Source: Sphingobium boeckii (lineage in GTDB: Bacteria; Pseudomonadota; Alphaproteobacteria; Sphingomonadales; Sphingomonadaceae). Taken from it: 64,000 bases of DNA. Below the pieces are notes generated by a model that ran no database searches, was not told where the DNA came from, and saw nothing but the letters and a program-made list of their open reading frames with translations. Positions 8,710-17,418 of the stretch are shown piece after piece. The stretch spans positions 574,411-638,410 of the forward strand of contig NZ_JACIJC010000003.1 of assembly GCF_014199215.1 (NCBI RefSeq), read 5' to 3'. How positions within the stretch are numbered: the stretch's first letter is position 1; the number at the start of each line of letters is the position of its first letter. The translations under genes were made by a program, and so were the position numbers.

Positions 8710-9891
8710 CTATTTCAGCGCCTGCAATGCCGGCGATCCATCCCGGCACGCCGGATCATCCACCGCCGCCCGCTGACCCGGCGCTTCATAAGCCGGAACC
8801 GACAGAGGCACCCCGATCCGCTGCGCTGCAAACACACCGGGCGTCACGCCCACGCAGCGCGTGAAAATGTCCAGCATCTTGGGCGGCGTATCATAGGCTT
8901 CCGATGACAATCGGAACGTCCCCCAATGGATCGGCAAGCCAAAGGACGCGCCCAGACGCTCGAACACCTGAACGCTCTCGCGCGGCCCGATATGACTGCC
9001 AGTGCGCATCTGGCCCGGCTGAAAGCGGAAAGCCCCGATCGGCAGGATCGCCAGCCGCACCGGGCCGAGCCACGCGGCTTCCACCGGCCATTGCATGTCG
9101 CCCGCCCCGGTATCGCCCGCGAAAAACAGATTGCCGCCGGGCAATGTGACGGTGAAGCTGGACCAGAGCGCGCGATTGCGATCCGTGCCCCAGCGCGAAC
9201 CCCAATGATGATTACGCGTGACGATCACGTCCACGCCGGGGCGCAGCGTGATCCGCCCGCCCCAATCGAGCGCGATCGCTTCTGCACCGGAATCGCGGAT
9301 GATGCTGTCATTGCCGAGGCTGGTCACGATTTTCGGCCGATCCCGGTCCCACAATTTCCCGAGCGTCGGCAGATCCATATGGTCATAATGATTGTGGCTC
9401 ACCAGCACGAGATCGATCTTCGGCAGATCCTCTAACCGGATGCCGGGGACCGCCACGCGCCGCGGCCCGGCCAGATTGAACGGCCCCGCCACATCGCTCC
9501 AGATCGGATCGGTCAGGATGTTCAAGCCCTGCGTCTGCACCAGCACGGTGGCGTGGCCCACCCATGTGGCCACCATCCGATCGCCCTCCACCCGCGCGGC
9601 GGGCTTCGATGGCGTTACCGGCACGGCCGCCGGCCAGGGCGGACGATCCTCATTGCCCAAAATCCAGCGTCCGATGAAACCGCCCCGGCTGCCGCCGCCG
9701 GGCAGCCGTGCCGTATCCTCGCCGTCGGGATTGAAGAAATGCGCGCCGTCATAATGGGCGCTGTGCGGCCCTTCATAATAGATGCGGTCGAGGAAAGGCG
9801 GCACGATCAGGATCGTCAGACAGGTGGCGACGACCAAGAGCAGCAACGCACCAACGGCCCACTTCATCGCTTTGGTGATTGCGCCGCGCAT
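8710..9891 (-). CDS. Membrane-anchored MBL-fold hydrolase, NAPE-PLD type
   Basis: A 393-residue protein with an N-terminal transmembrane anchor (residues about 10-32) followed by a metallo-beta-lactamase fold. Metal-binding residues are visible as H166-N-H168-Y-D170-H171 (VSHNHYDHMD), RNHHWGSR and FFAGDTG. Together with the AGPRR and WVGHATVL stretches this matches the N-acyl-phosphatidylethanolamine phospholipase D / RomA-like branch of the superfamily. The bacterial proteins probably hydrolyse membrane-derived phosphodiesters, but the substrate is not settled. It faces the envelope and is divergent from the ArsR gene. Confidence 0.8.
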   Translation of the reverse strand: MRGAITKAMKWAVGALLLLVVATCLTILIVPPFLDRIYYEGPHSAHYDGAHFFNPDGEDTARLPGGGSRGGFIGRWILGNEDRPPWPAAVPVTPSKPAARVEGDRMVATWVGHATVLVQTQGLNILTDPIWSDVAGPFNLAGPRRVAVPGIRLEDLPKIDLVLVSHNHYDHMDLPTLGKLWDRDRPKIVTSLGNDSIIRDSGAEAIALDWGGRITLRPGVDVIVTRNHHWGSRWGTDRNRALWSSFTVTLPGGNLFFAGDTGAGDMQWPVEAAWLGPVRLAILPIGAFRFQPGQMRTGSHIGPRESVQVFERLGASFGLPIHWGTFRLSSEAYDTPPKMLDIFTRCVGVTPGVFAAQRIGVPLSVPAYEAPGQRAAVDDPACRDGSPALQALK

Positions 9892-10021
9892 GTTGTTCCT
9901 TCATCTCCGCCCATGCGCATAGCCGCGATCGTGATCGCTGCAACCCCGTCATCGTTCGAGATAACGCGCGTCGGCCGCAAATGGGCGCGGCGAAAATGAT
10001 ATGGTCTGGCACCCCCTTGAC

Positions 10022-10041
10022 AGGCAACCTTATGATTGCCT
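10022..10041. promoter_or_regulatory. Palindromic operator before the ArsR gene
   Basis: AGGCAA-N8-TTGCCT, a perfect six-base dyad 10 bases upstream of the regulator start codon. Such dyads directly before ArsR-family genes are usually autoregulatory operators. Assignment is by position and symmetry. Confidence 0.55.
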
Positions 10042-10051
10042 AATCGCGTTC

Positions 10052-10408
10052 ATGTCTGATCCGTTTCGCGCCCTGGCCGATGAAAGCCGCCGCCTGCTGT
10101 TGGACCGCCTTTTTGCGGAGAATGGCCAGAGCCTCGTCAAATTGTGCGACGGCCTCGCCATGTCGCGCCAGGCGGTGTCGAAGCATCTCGCCATTTTGGA
10201 GGCGGCCAATCTGATCGCTGTCCGCAAGAGCGGGCGGGAAAAGCGGCACTATCTCAATCCCGTTCCGCTCGCCAAGATCGTCCGGCGCTGGATCGGCAAG
10301 TTCGAGGATGTCCGTCTCGTCGCGCTGCTCGATACCGAAGCGAAGCCGCCTATAAAGCGCCCGTCAGCGCCATCACGACGCCGGCGGTTACCAGCATCAG
10401 TCCGATGA
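10052..10408 (+). CDS. ArsR/SmtB-family winged-helix regulator
   Basis: A 118-residue regulator starting at ATG 10052 (MSDPFRALADESRRLLLDRL). Residues about 5-95 form the winged helix: LVKLCDGLAMSRQAVSKHLAILEAANLI is the HTH and GREKRHYLNP the wing. There is no Cys-x-Cys metal site, so it is the metal-free type often linked with SRPBCC or transport genes. The last ~20 residues (RPSAPSRRRRLPASVR) are unusual and overlap the end of the convergent transporter gene by 59 bases. A palindrome just upstream suggests autoregulation. Confidence 0.85.
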   Translation: MSDPFRALADESRRLLLDRLFAENGQSLVKLCDGLAMSRQAVSKHLAILEAANLIAVRKSGREKRHYLNPVPLAKIVRRWIGKFEDVRLVALLDTEAKPPIKRPSAPSRRRRLPASVR

Positions 10409-11270
10409 TCTCGCTGCGGGCGATGCGTTCGCCGAGATAGAAATAGCCAAAGGCCATGGTGAACGCCATCTCCACCTGGCCCACGATCCGCACCAGCGCG
10501 ACCGGCGCGCTGGCGAAACCGGTAAACCAGCAGGCTGATCCCACGGCAGAAAGCAAACCCACCTGCCCCGAGATCCGCCAGCTTGAGAATATTGCGCGGA
10601 CCTGATCGCGTTCGCGCCAGATGATATAGCCGCCCTGCAGGATCGTCTGCAGCGCCACCGTAGCGGCCAGCGTGATCAGCGCCGCGCGGATATGATCCGG
10701 TGTTGCCACCGCCATGGTGGCGCGTCGCACGCCGATGGCCGTCAACGCAAAGAAGAAGCCCGAGGCGATGCCATAAAGCGCGGCGGGCTGGCCCAGCGCC
10801 CGGATGAAATCCATCGGCGCCATGCGCTTGCCGCCGGTGGACAGGATCATGACGCCCGTCACGCCCGATCCGATCCCCAGCCACGTCAACAGGCTGAGCT
10901 TTTCGCCCAGCAACAGCATGGACAGCAGCGCGCCCTGCACCGCCTCGGTCTTGGAATAGGCCGTGCCGACCACGAAATTGCGATGGCCGAATGCCATCAG
11001 CAGCAAATTGGTCGCAATGATCTGCGCCAGCCCGCCCGCCAGGCAAAAGAGCAGGAAATCCGGACCAAGCCCCGGAAATGCGGCGGGCGCGATGCCATAT
11101 TGATACAGCACCATCAGCCCGACCGCGAACGGCAGGCCATATAGATAGCGCACCAATCCAGCGGCATTGACAGACAGCGTATGACCCACCCGCCGCTGCA
11201 CCGCGGTGCGCCACGCCTGAAGCATCCCGGCAAACAGCGTTGCGGGCAACCAGATGGGGGAGGTTATCAA
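10350..11270 (-). CDS. EamA/DMT-superfamily transporter
   Basis: A 306-residue protein with about ten hydrophobic helices in two similar halves, the duplicated EamA architecture of the drug/metabolite transporter superfamily. Helix-end motifs such as LLLGEKLSLLTWLGIGSGVTGV and FYLGERIARSEIIGLMLVTAGVV are the repeated C-terminal parts of each EamA domain. Members export amino acids or metabolites; the substrate here is unknown. Its 3' end overlaps the ArsR gene on the other strand, so the two transcripts would be complementary over 59 bases. Confidence 0.88.
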   Translation of the reverse strand: MITSPIWLPATLFAGMLQAWRTAVQRRVGHTLSVNAAGLVRYLYGLPFAVGLMVLYQYGIAPAAFPGLGPDFLLFCLAGGLAQIIATNLLLMAFGHRNFVVGTAYSKTEAVQGALLSMLLLGEKLSLLTWLGIGSGVTGVMILSTGGKRMAPMDFIRALGQPAALYGIASGFFFALTAIGVRRATMAVATPDHIRAALITLAATVALQTILQGGYIIWRERDQVRAIFSSWRISGQVGLLSAVGSACWFTGFASAPVALVRIVGQVEMAFTMAFGYFYLGERIARSEIIGLMLVTAGVVMALTGAL

Positions 11271-11291
11271 GGGAATTGGGCTTGAAACGCG

Positions 11292-11522
11292 TCAGGCTGC
11301 CTTGGCATCTTCCGGTCGAGGCGCGCGATATTTGGCTTCCGGAAACGGCAAACCACGCTCAGCCGCAGTTTCAAGCCATAATTGCATCGCTATACGGATT
11401 TCAGCGACCGCTGTTTCCGGCGTATCACCATGTGCGCTGCAATATCGAAGATCGGGAACGTCTGCGATCCAGCATTCGTCTTCATCTGACCAAAACAGAT
11501 TGATATGATAGCGATCGGTCAT
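11292..11522 (-). CDS. hicB: HicB-family antitoxin
   Basis: A 76-residue protein with the partial RNase-H-like HicB fold: YHINLFWSDEDECWIADVPDLRYCSAHGDTPETAVAEIRIAMQLWLE, where the I-A-D-V-P-D-L and G-D-T-x-x-x-A motifs are typical. There is no separate C-terminal DNA-binding domain, so autoregulation would be weak or depend on the toxin. Its start overlaps the stop of the toxin gene by four bases (ATGA), so the two are translationally coupled. It should neutralise the HicA mRNA interferase. Confidence 0.85.
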   Translation of the reverse strand: MTDRYHINLFWSDEDECWIADVPDLRYCSAHGDTPETAVAEIRIAMQLWLETAAERGLPFPEAKYRAPRPEDAKAA

Positions 11523-11773
11523 TCATCAGCGTCCAGCTTGAGCTCATATTCTTCTACAATAGCTCTGAACTGCCTGACTTGATAGGGCTTCGCCTCTTTG
11601 CCTTTCGGCTGAACACTGATTTGGTCAGCAATGTCGCGACGAGAGAATATCCGGTGACTTCCGTGTGTGCGAATATTCACAAAACCAAATGCCTCCATCA
11701 ACCGCACAAATTCGGTGAAAGTCAGTCGACGTCCGTCGAGCAGCTTCGAAAGAAGTTTGGCAATTTGCGTCAT
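11519..11773 (-). CDS. hicA: HicA-family mRNA interferase toxin
   Basis: An 84-residue protein with the double-stranded-RNA-binding-like fold of HicA. The catalytic His lies in THGSHRIFSR, equivalent to the G-S-H-x-x-F motif of the family. It is longer than typical HicA (about 60 residues) because of an N-terminal extension and a charged C-terminal tail (YELKLDADE). It is the first gene of the module and overlaps hicB by four bases. Family members cleave mRNA independently of ribosomes. Confidence 0.82.
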   Translation of the reverse strand: MTQIAKLLSKLLDGRRLTFTEFVRLMEAFGFVNIRTHGSHRIFSRRDIADQISVQPKGKEAKPYQVRQFRAIVEEYELKLDADE

Positions 11774-11838
11774 GAGTCCCCCGAAGTATTCGAAATCGGA
11801 GCATAGTTGGTATCACCTACTCGGTGCAATGAGGCCTG

Positions 11839-13392
11839 TTACCATCTCGTGGTGGAACTCGTGGCTTCAAACCCCTCCAGCAATCGTTCCTTGCGGATCT
11901 TCTCCTGCCATACCAGCGGCGCGAGGTGATGGACGCTCTGACCGTCGCTATCCACGGCGACCGTCACGGGCATATCCTGCACCTCGAATTCATAGATCGC
12001 TTCCATGCCCAGATCGTGGAAGCCGACCACCTTCGATCCCTTGATTGCGCGGGCCACCAGATAGGCCGCGCCGCCGACCGCCATCAGATAGGCGCTCTTA
12101 TGATCCGCAATCGCCTCGATCGCCATCTGGCCGCGCTCGGCCTTGCCGACCATCGCGAGCAATCCCTGCTCCAGCATCATCCGCGTGAACTTGTCCATGC
12201 GCGTCGCGGTGGTGGGGCCGGCCGGGCCGACGATTTCCTCGCCCACGGGATCGACCGGGCCGACATAATAGATCACGCGCCCCTTGAACTCCACGGGAAG
12301 CGGCTCGCCCTTTTCGAGCATCGCCTTGATGCGGGCATGGGCTGCATCGCGGCCGGTCAGCATCTTGCCATTGAGCAACAGCCGGTCACCATGCTTCCAG
12401 CTTTGCACCACTTCGGGCGTCAGATTGTCAAGATCCACCCGGATCGCCGCCTTGTCCGGCGTCCAGTTCACATCGGGCCATTCGGCAAGATTGGGTGCCT
12501 CCAGATAGGCTGGACCCGAACCGTCCAGCGTGAAATGCGCATGGCGGGTCGCCGCGCAATTGGGGATCATCGCCACCGGCTTGCCCGCAGCATGGCAGGG
12601 CGCGTCCAGGATCTTCACGTCGAGGATGGTGGAAAGCCCGCCCAGCCCCTGCGCACCGATGCCCAACGCATTCACCTTGTCAAATATCTCGATGCGCATC
12701 GCCTCGATATCGTTCTGCGGCCCGCGGGCCTTGAGCGGTCCCATGTCGATCGGATCCATCAGCGCCTGTTTGGCCAGCAGCACGCAATGCTCCGCCGTGC
12801 CGCCGATGCCGATGCCGAGCATCCCCGGCGGGCACCAGCCCGCGCCCATCTGCGGAATCATCTCGAGCACCCAATCGACGATACTGTCGCTCGGATTCAT
12901 CATCTTGAACTTGGACTTGTTCTCGCTGCCGCCGCCCTTGGCCGCGACATCAACGCTCACCTTCGATCCGGGCACCATCTCCACATGCAGCACACAGGGC
13001 GTATTGTCCTTGGTGTTGCGGCGGGTGAAGGCGGGATCGGCGAGCACCGAGGCGCGCAGCTTGTTTTCCGGAAACAGATAGGCGCGCCGCACCCCTTCAT
13101 CCACGATTTCCTGCAGCGACCGGGCGGTCTTGTCCATGCGGCAATCCATGCCCCATTTGACGAACACGTTGACGATGCCGGTATCCTGGCAGATCGGGCG
13201 ATGCCCCTCCGCGCACATGCGGCTGTTCGTCAGGATCTGCGCGATCGCATCCTTGGCCGCCGGGCTCTGCTCCGCTTCATAAGCTTCGCCCAGCGCGCGG
13301 ATATAATCCATCGGATGATAGTAACTGATGAACTGCAGCGCATCGAACACGCTTTCGATCAGATCGGCTTCCTTGATGACGGTCATCGGCAT
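11839..13392 (-). CDS. fumA: Class I (iron-sulfur) fumarate hydratase
   Basis: A 517-residue single-chain class I fumarase, the oxygen-sensitive [4Fe-4S] type that interconverts fumarate and malate in the TCA cycle. The N-terminal part (residues about 1-300) carries HRPICQDTGIVNVF, AGWCPPGMLGIGIGG and MIPNCAATRH, which contain the cluster Cys residues. The C-terminal swivelling part has GRVIYYVGPVDPVGEEIVGPAGPTTATRMDKFT. Length and motifs match the full family. It stands alone, with a possible second ATG six bases inside. No class II fumC is seen nearby. Confidence 0.93.
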   Translation of the reverse strand: MPMTVIKEADLIESVFDALQFISYYHPMDYIRALGEAYEAEQSPAAKDAIAQILTNSRMCAEGHRPICQDTGIVNVFVKWGMDCRMDKTARSLQEIVDEGVRRAYLFPENKLRASVLADPAFTRRNTKDNTPCVLHVEMVPGSKVSVDVAAKGGGSENKSKFKMMNPSDSIVDWVLEMIPQMGAGWCPPGMLGIGIGGTAEHCVLLAKQALMDPIDMGPLKARGPQNDIEAMRIEIFDKVNALGIGAQGLGGLSTILDVKILDAPCHAAGKPVAMIPNCAATRHAHFTLDGSGPAYLEAPNLAEWPDVNWTPDKAAIRVDLDNLTPEVVQSWKHGDRLLLNGKMLTGRDAAHARIKAMLEKGEPLPVEFKGRVIYYVGPVDPVGEEIVGPAGPTTATRMDKFTRMMLEQGLLAMVGKAERGQMAIEAIADHKSAYLMAVGGAAYLVARAIKGSKVVGFHDLGMEAIYEFEVQDMPVTVAVDSDGQSVHHLAPLVWQEKIRKERLLEGFEATSSTTRW

Positions 13393-13473
13393 TTCGTCCC
13401 GGCATGAGTCTGTGGATGTGCAGCGCCCTTATCGCAGTTTTCCGCAAAGCGGGAGTGCGCTTGAGCGCAAAGC

Positions 13474-13510
13474 AGAAAACCCCGCCGGAACCGGTCCGGC
13501 GGGGTTTTCT
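13474..13510 (-). terminator. Rho-independent terminator after the P-domain gene
   Basis: A 16-base perfect inverted repeat (13474-13489 and 13495-13510) with arms starting AGAAAACCCCGCC and a five-base loop. It lies 18 bases after the P-domain gene on the minus strand. The A/T-flanked arms could work in either direction. Confidence 0.85.
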
Positions 13511-13527
13511 TGAAGCCGTGTGCGCGA

Positions 13528-14124
13528 TCAGGCGTAAGTGACGGTCACTTTGGCGCGGCGACGCATCACGCCACCCACGGCCCCGAAGCCGATGATCATC
13601 ATCGCCCAGGTGGCAGGCTCTGGCACAGGCGCGACGGCATTGCCGGTAAGCTGGACCGACCAGCTTGCGAGATTGCCCGTGTCCAGCCAGGCCGTATCCG
13701 CCACCTTGAGCACCCAGGCACCAGTGCTATTGGTGCCGTTGAAGGCGGTCAGCGCGACTTCGGGGCGGAAGGAACCGCCGCCTGTGTTGACCTGCGCGGC
13801 CGATTTCGCAGCGGAATCATCGAAGGTGAAGGTGCCGTTGGCATTGCTGCTGCCGCCTTCTTGCGAGATGAGCGTGGCGCTGACTGCCCCGTGCGTTAGC
13901 GAAATGACCAGATCGCCCCAATAGCTGTGGCTGAGGCCGTTCAGGATTACATTCACATCCGTCACCACGAAATTGTCGGGCACGGTGATCGTGCTGGTCA
14001 GCGTGGAATAATCCCAGATCGCGCCGCCGCTGCCATTGAAGGTCAGCACCGCCGCGGATGCCGGTGCCGAGATGCTGGCCAAAGCCAGGCTTGCTGCCGC
14101 GAAAACCGTTTTCTTGTTCATCAT
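13528..14124 (-). CDS. Secreted P-domain protein with PEPxxWA-CTERM tail
   Basis: A 198-residue secreted protein. The start at 14124 (or the adjacent ATG at 14121) follows AGGGG by five to eight bases. Residues 1-24 are a signal peptide ending APASA. The middle is a jelly-roll resembling the proprotein-convertase P domain: WGDLVISLTHG, ATLISQEGGSS, TGAWVLKVADTAWLDTGNLASWSVQLTG. The C-terminus reads VPEPATWAMMIIGFGAVGGVMRRR, the PEPxxWA sorting signal processed by an exosortase. It is probably attached to or released from the envelope or biofilm matrix. No protease domain is present. Confidence 0.85.
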   Translation of the reverse strand: MMNKKTVFAAASLALASISAPASAAVLTFNGSGGAIWDYSTLTSTITVPDNFVVTDVNVILNGLSHSYWGDLVISLTHGAVSATLISQEGGSSNANGTFTFDDSAAKSAAQVNTGGGSFRPEVALTAFNGTNSTGAWVLKVADTAWLDTGNLASWSVQLTGNAVAPVPEPATWAMMIIGFGAVGGVMRRRAKVTVTYA

Positions 14125-14306
14125 CAATACCCCTGTTGAAACAAAACCCGCGCTGGATGGCGACGGATTTCGGTCCACGCCTTGCGATGTCTCAGCATTT
14201 AACGATGCCATGATAAGGAATTGGAAACGGCGAGCCTTAATTACGCATTAGCCATTCAAGGCCGCGCTGGTGGCAATGCAAGGCGATCTCCTTATGCTGG
14301 CGGGCG

Positions 14307-15710
14307 ATGCTGCAAGACCTCATCCCCGGATTCGGCACGGCCTATGTCGTGAGCGAATGGGCCATCCGCCTGCTCATGCTGATCATCGTGCCGTTGCGCC
14401 GGTCTCCGGAGGCGACACGGAGCTGGCTGCTGTTGATCTTCTTCCTGCCCATCCCCGGCCTATTGCTCTATCTCGCGATCGGCCGCCCCAAATTTCCGCA
14501 ATGGCGCACGGATCGCTCCCTGCAGATCGCGCCGCTGTTCAAGGATGTCTCCAATGGCCTGGCGCAGATGGAAGCGCCCGGCCCGCTTCCAGCGCTGGCC
14601 CGCAAGCTGGGCGGCTTTCCGGCCGTGCATGGCAATCACATCGCCTTTCTCCAGGATTATGACGGCACGATCGACCGGCTGATCGCCGATATCGACGCGG
14701 CCGAGCGTCATGTTCGCATGATCGCCTACATCTTCGCTGATGACGCCACCGGCCAGCGCGTGATCGCGGCGCTGGGTCGCGCCGCCGCCCGCGGGCTCCC
14801 CTGCCATGTCATCATAGACAGTTTCGGCACGCATCGCTGGCTGAAAGGCGTGATGACCGCGCTGGAGGCGGCCGGCGTGAAGGTGCATGAGGCCTTGCCC
14901 TTTCACCTGCTGCGCGCGCGCACCCGGCGCGACATGCGCAATCACCGCAAGCTCTTCATCATCGACGGATTGATCGGCTATGCCGGTTCGCAGAATATCG
15001 TGAACAAGGATTTCCGCCCCGGCGTGACCAATCAGGAACTGGTCGTGCGCGTCACCGGCCCGGTGGTGGCGGAGATGACCGCGCTGTTCCTGGCGGACTG
15101 GTTTCTGGAAACCGAGGAGAAACTGGACGATGTGGTCGCCATCCCGTCGATTCAGGCCGACGGCGCGGTTGCGCAATTGCTCCCGAGCGGCCCGGATTAT
15201 CCGCTCAAAGGTCTGGAGACCTTGCTGATCTGGCAGATCCACGCCGCCGAGCGCCAGGTGACCATCACCACCCCCTATTTCATCCCGAACGAGGCCTTGC
15301 TCGATGCGCTGACCACGGCCGCCCGGCGCGGCGTCGCGGTGGATATCATCGTCTCCGCCATTGCGGATCAGATGCTGGTGAGCCTCGCGCAACGCTCATA
15401 TTATAGCGAATTGCTGGCCGCCGGCATCCGCGTCCATCTCTTCCGCGATTATCTGCTTCACGCCAAGAACATGTGCATCGATGGCACGCTCGCGATCGTC
15501 GGATCGAGCAATGTCGATATCCGCTCCTTCCAATTGAACGAAGAGGTCAGCCTCCTCCTGCTCGATCCCGTTTCGGTGGACGCGCTCGCCACCATCCAGC
15601 GCGGCGCGATCGCGCGCAGCGATCCGGTGGACCTGGAGCAATGGCGCAAACGGTCGCGATTGCGGAAAACGACAGAGAATGCGGCAAGACTGGTGAGCCC
15701 GCTGCTGTGA
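14307..15710 (+). CDS. cls: Cardiolipin synthase (phospholipase D type)
   Basis: A 467-residue enzyme with two N-terminal transmembrane helices (residues about 15-60) and two HKD motifs: H213-R-K215-x4-D220 (NHRKLFIIDG) and H385-A-K387-x4-D392 (LHAKNMCIDG), each followed by a GS-x-N sequence. This layout is that of bacterial cardiolipin synthases, which join two phosphatidylglycerols into cardiolipin at the inner membrane. Length fits the family. A dispersed inverted repeat follows the stop codon and separates it from the convergent GST gene. Confidence 0.92.
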   Translation: MLQDLIPGFGTAYVVSEWAIRLLMLIIVPLRRSPEATRSWLLLIFFLPIPGLLLYLAIGRPKFPQWRTDRSLQIAPLFKDVSNGLAQMEAPGPLPALARKLGGFPAVHGNHIAFLQDYDGTIDRLIADIDAAERHVRMIAYIFADDATGQRVIAALGRAAARGLPCHVIIDSFGTHRWLKGVMTALEAAGVKVHEALPFHLLRARTRRDMRNHRKLFIIDGLIGYAGSQNIVNKDFRPGVTNQELVVRVTGPVVAEMTALFLADWFLETEEKLDDVVAIPSIQADGAVAQLLPSGPDYPLKGLETLLIWQIHAAERQVTITTPYFIPNEALLDALTTAARRGVAVDIIVSAIADQMLVSLAQRSYYSELLAAGIRVHLFRDYLLHAKNMCIDGTLAIVGSSNVDIRSFQLNEEVSLLLLDPVSVDALATIQRGAIARSDPVDLEQWRKRSRLRKTTENAARLVSPLL

Positions 15711-15716
15711 CACCGC

Positions 15717-15804
15717 CGTCATTCCCGCGCAGGCGGGAATCCATACCCTCAACATTGTCCGGATAATTCCGGGTTTATGGATTCCCGCCTGCGCGGGAAT
15801 GACG
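15717..15804. repeat. Inverted repeat (REP-like) between convergent genes
   Basis: Two perfect 29-base arms at 15717-15745 and 15776-15804, built on CATTCCCGCGCAGGCGGGAAT, separated by 30 bases. Each arm also contains its own small dyad (TTCCCGC/GCGGGAA). It lies between the convergent cls and GST genes and could fold as a shared transcript end. Confidence 0.85.
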
Positions 15805-15811
15805 AATGAGC

Positions 15812-16465
15812 TCAATCCCGGTCCGGCGCGCCACCCGGAAAATAGGCCCGGAAATGCCGCGCCTCGTCCACACAGCGGGCGAAGGACGGGCGGGCGAGCA
15901 GCCGTCGGCGATAGGCGTGGACATGTGCGAAGGCGGCCGGGATCGGGTGGCTCCAGTCCGCATAGAAAAGCGCGGGCGCGGCGGCGCAATCCGCCATCGA
16001 GAAATCCGCCCCCGCCGCCCAGATGCGCCCCGCCATATGCCCGTCGAGCCAGGCATAGGCCTTGTTCAGCGTGGCGCGCGCCTGCGTGTCATTCAACGGG
16101 TCGCGGTCATTCTCGGGGCGGATCAGGTTGAACACGATCTGCTGCTGCGGGTTCATCACATAATTGTCGAAAAACCGGTCCCATATCCGCACGTCCACCG
16201 CCGCGGCAGGATCGGCCGGGATCAGCGCCACCGGCCCGCCATGGTGCACCGCCAGATATTCGATGATCCCGGTCGCCTCGATCACCACCCGGCCATCCTC
16301 TTCCAGCAACGGAAACTTCTTCAACGGCCACAGCTTTTCCAGCGCTGCATCATTCTCCGCATCCTCCAGCGTGCGATAATCAAACGGCGTGCCGTTCTCA
16401 TAAAGCGCGATCAGCGCCTTCTGGCAGTAGGACGAGAAAGGATGGGCATAGAGGCGGATGGTCAT
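15812..16465 (-). CDS. Glutathione S-transferase family protein
   Basis: A 217-residue protein; ATG at 16465 follows AGGAGAG. The N-terminal thioredoxin-like domain (residues 1-80) begins MTIRLYAHPFSSYCQKALIALYENG, with a Ser/Cys pair at the usual active-site turn, and contains KFPLLEEDGRVVIEATGIIEYL, the glutathione-binding P-x-L-x6-E-S/T region. The helical C-terminal domain follows. The Ser-Ser-Tyr-Cys start suggests a beta- or zeta-like bacterial class. Substrate unknown. It converges on cls. Confidence 0.88.
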   Translation of the reverse strand: MTIRLYAHPFSSYCQKALIALYENGTPFDYRTLEDAENDAALEKLWPLKKFPLLEEDGRVVIEATGIIEYLAVHHGGPVALIPADPAAAVDVRIWDRFFDNYVMNPQQQIVFNLIRPENDRDPLNDTQARATLNKAYAWLDGHMAGRIWAAGADFSMADCAAAPALFYADWSHPIPAAFAHVHAYRRRLLARPSFARCVDEARHFRAYFPGGAPDRD

Positions 16466-16590
16466 GCGGTGTCTCTCCTGAAGCATCACGATCATGCAAC
16501 GGGGTGATGCGCTGGATCAATCGAATATTGGGCCTGAGCGCGTGCCCAGCTCGCTGGAAATTCTGGCCCGAAATCTCTATCCGACAAGTC

Positions 16591-17418
16591 ATGACCACCT
16601 ATCTCGACGTCACGGCGGATACGCCGCGCACCCGCACCAATGCCATCAAACTCTATGGCGCAGACGGTTTTGCGGGGATGCGCCGCGCCGGGCGGATCGC
16701 CGCGGAAACGCTCGATGCGCTCGCGCCGCTGGTCGTGCCGGGAGTCAGCACCGGCGCGCTGGATGATTTCGTCCGCGATACCATCGTCGCGGCGGGCGCG
16801 ATCCCCATCAATATCGGCTATAAGGGCTATGCGCACGCCACCTGCATTTCGGTGAACCATGTCGTCTGCCATGGCATTCCCGGTGCCAAGACCCTCGCCG
16901 CGGGCGATATTCTCAATATCGATCTGACCGCGGTGATTGACGGCTGGCATGGCGACACCAGCCGGATGTTCCTGGTGGGTGATGTGCCGCTCAAGGCAAG
17001 GCGCCTGGTCGATGTCACCTATGAGTGCATGATGCTCGGCATCGAACAGGCCCGGCCCGGCAATCATCTGGGCGACATCGGCCATGCCATTCAGCGCCAT
17101 GCCGAAAAGCATCGTTATGGCGTGGTGCAGGATTTCGTCGGGCACGGCGTCGGCTTGGTCTATCATGATCAGCCGGATGTCTTTCATTATGGCCGCCCCG
17201 GCACCGGCCCCGAACTGCGCCCCGGCATGATCTTCACGATCGAGCCGATGATCAATATCGGCAAGCCCGGCGTGAAGATCCTCGACGATGACTGGACCGC
17301 CGTCACCCGCGATCGCTCCCTCTCGGCACAATTCGAACATTCAATCGGCATCACCCAGGACGGCCACGAGATTTTTACCGCCAGCCCCAAGGGATTGCAC
17401 CGGCCGCCTTATCTCTGA
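16591..17418 (+). CDS. map: Type I methionine aminopeptidase
   Basis: A 275-residue enzyme removing the initiator Met from nascent proteins. Metal ligands are all present: D111, D122, H185, E218 and E249, within NIDLTAVIDGWHGDTSRMF, FVGHGVGLVYHDQPDV, FTIEPMI and AQFEHSI. The usual GHGIGRxFHxxP motif reads GHGVGLVYHDQPDV, a slight departure. ATG at 16591 was chosen because it begins the conserved region; the Shine-Dalgarno sequence is weak and an upstream extension of the frame is unlikely. It stands alone ahead of the nrdA leader. Confidence 0.92.
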   Translation: MTTYLDVTADTPRTRTNAIKLYGADGFAGMRRAGRIAAETLDALAPLVVPGVSTGALDDFVRDTIVAAGAIPINIGYKGYAHATCISVNHVVCHGIPGAKTLAAGDILNIDLTAVIDGWHGDTSRMFLVGDVPLKARRLVDVTYECMMLGIEQARPGNHLGDIGHAIQRHAEKHRYGVVQDFVGHGVGLVYHDQPDVFHYGRPGTGPELRPGMIFTIEPMINIGKPGVKILDDDWTAVTRDRSLSAQFEHSIGITQDGHEIFTASPKGLHRPPYL

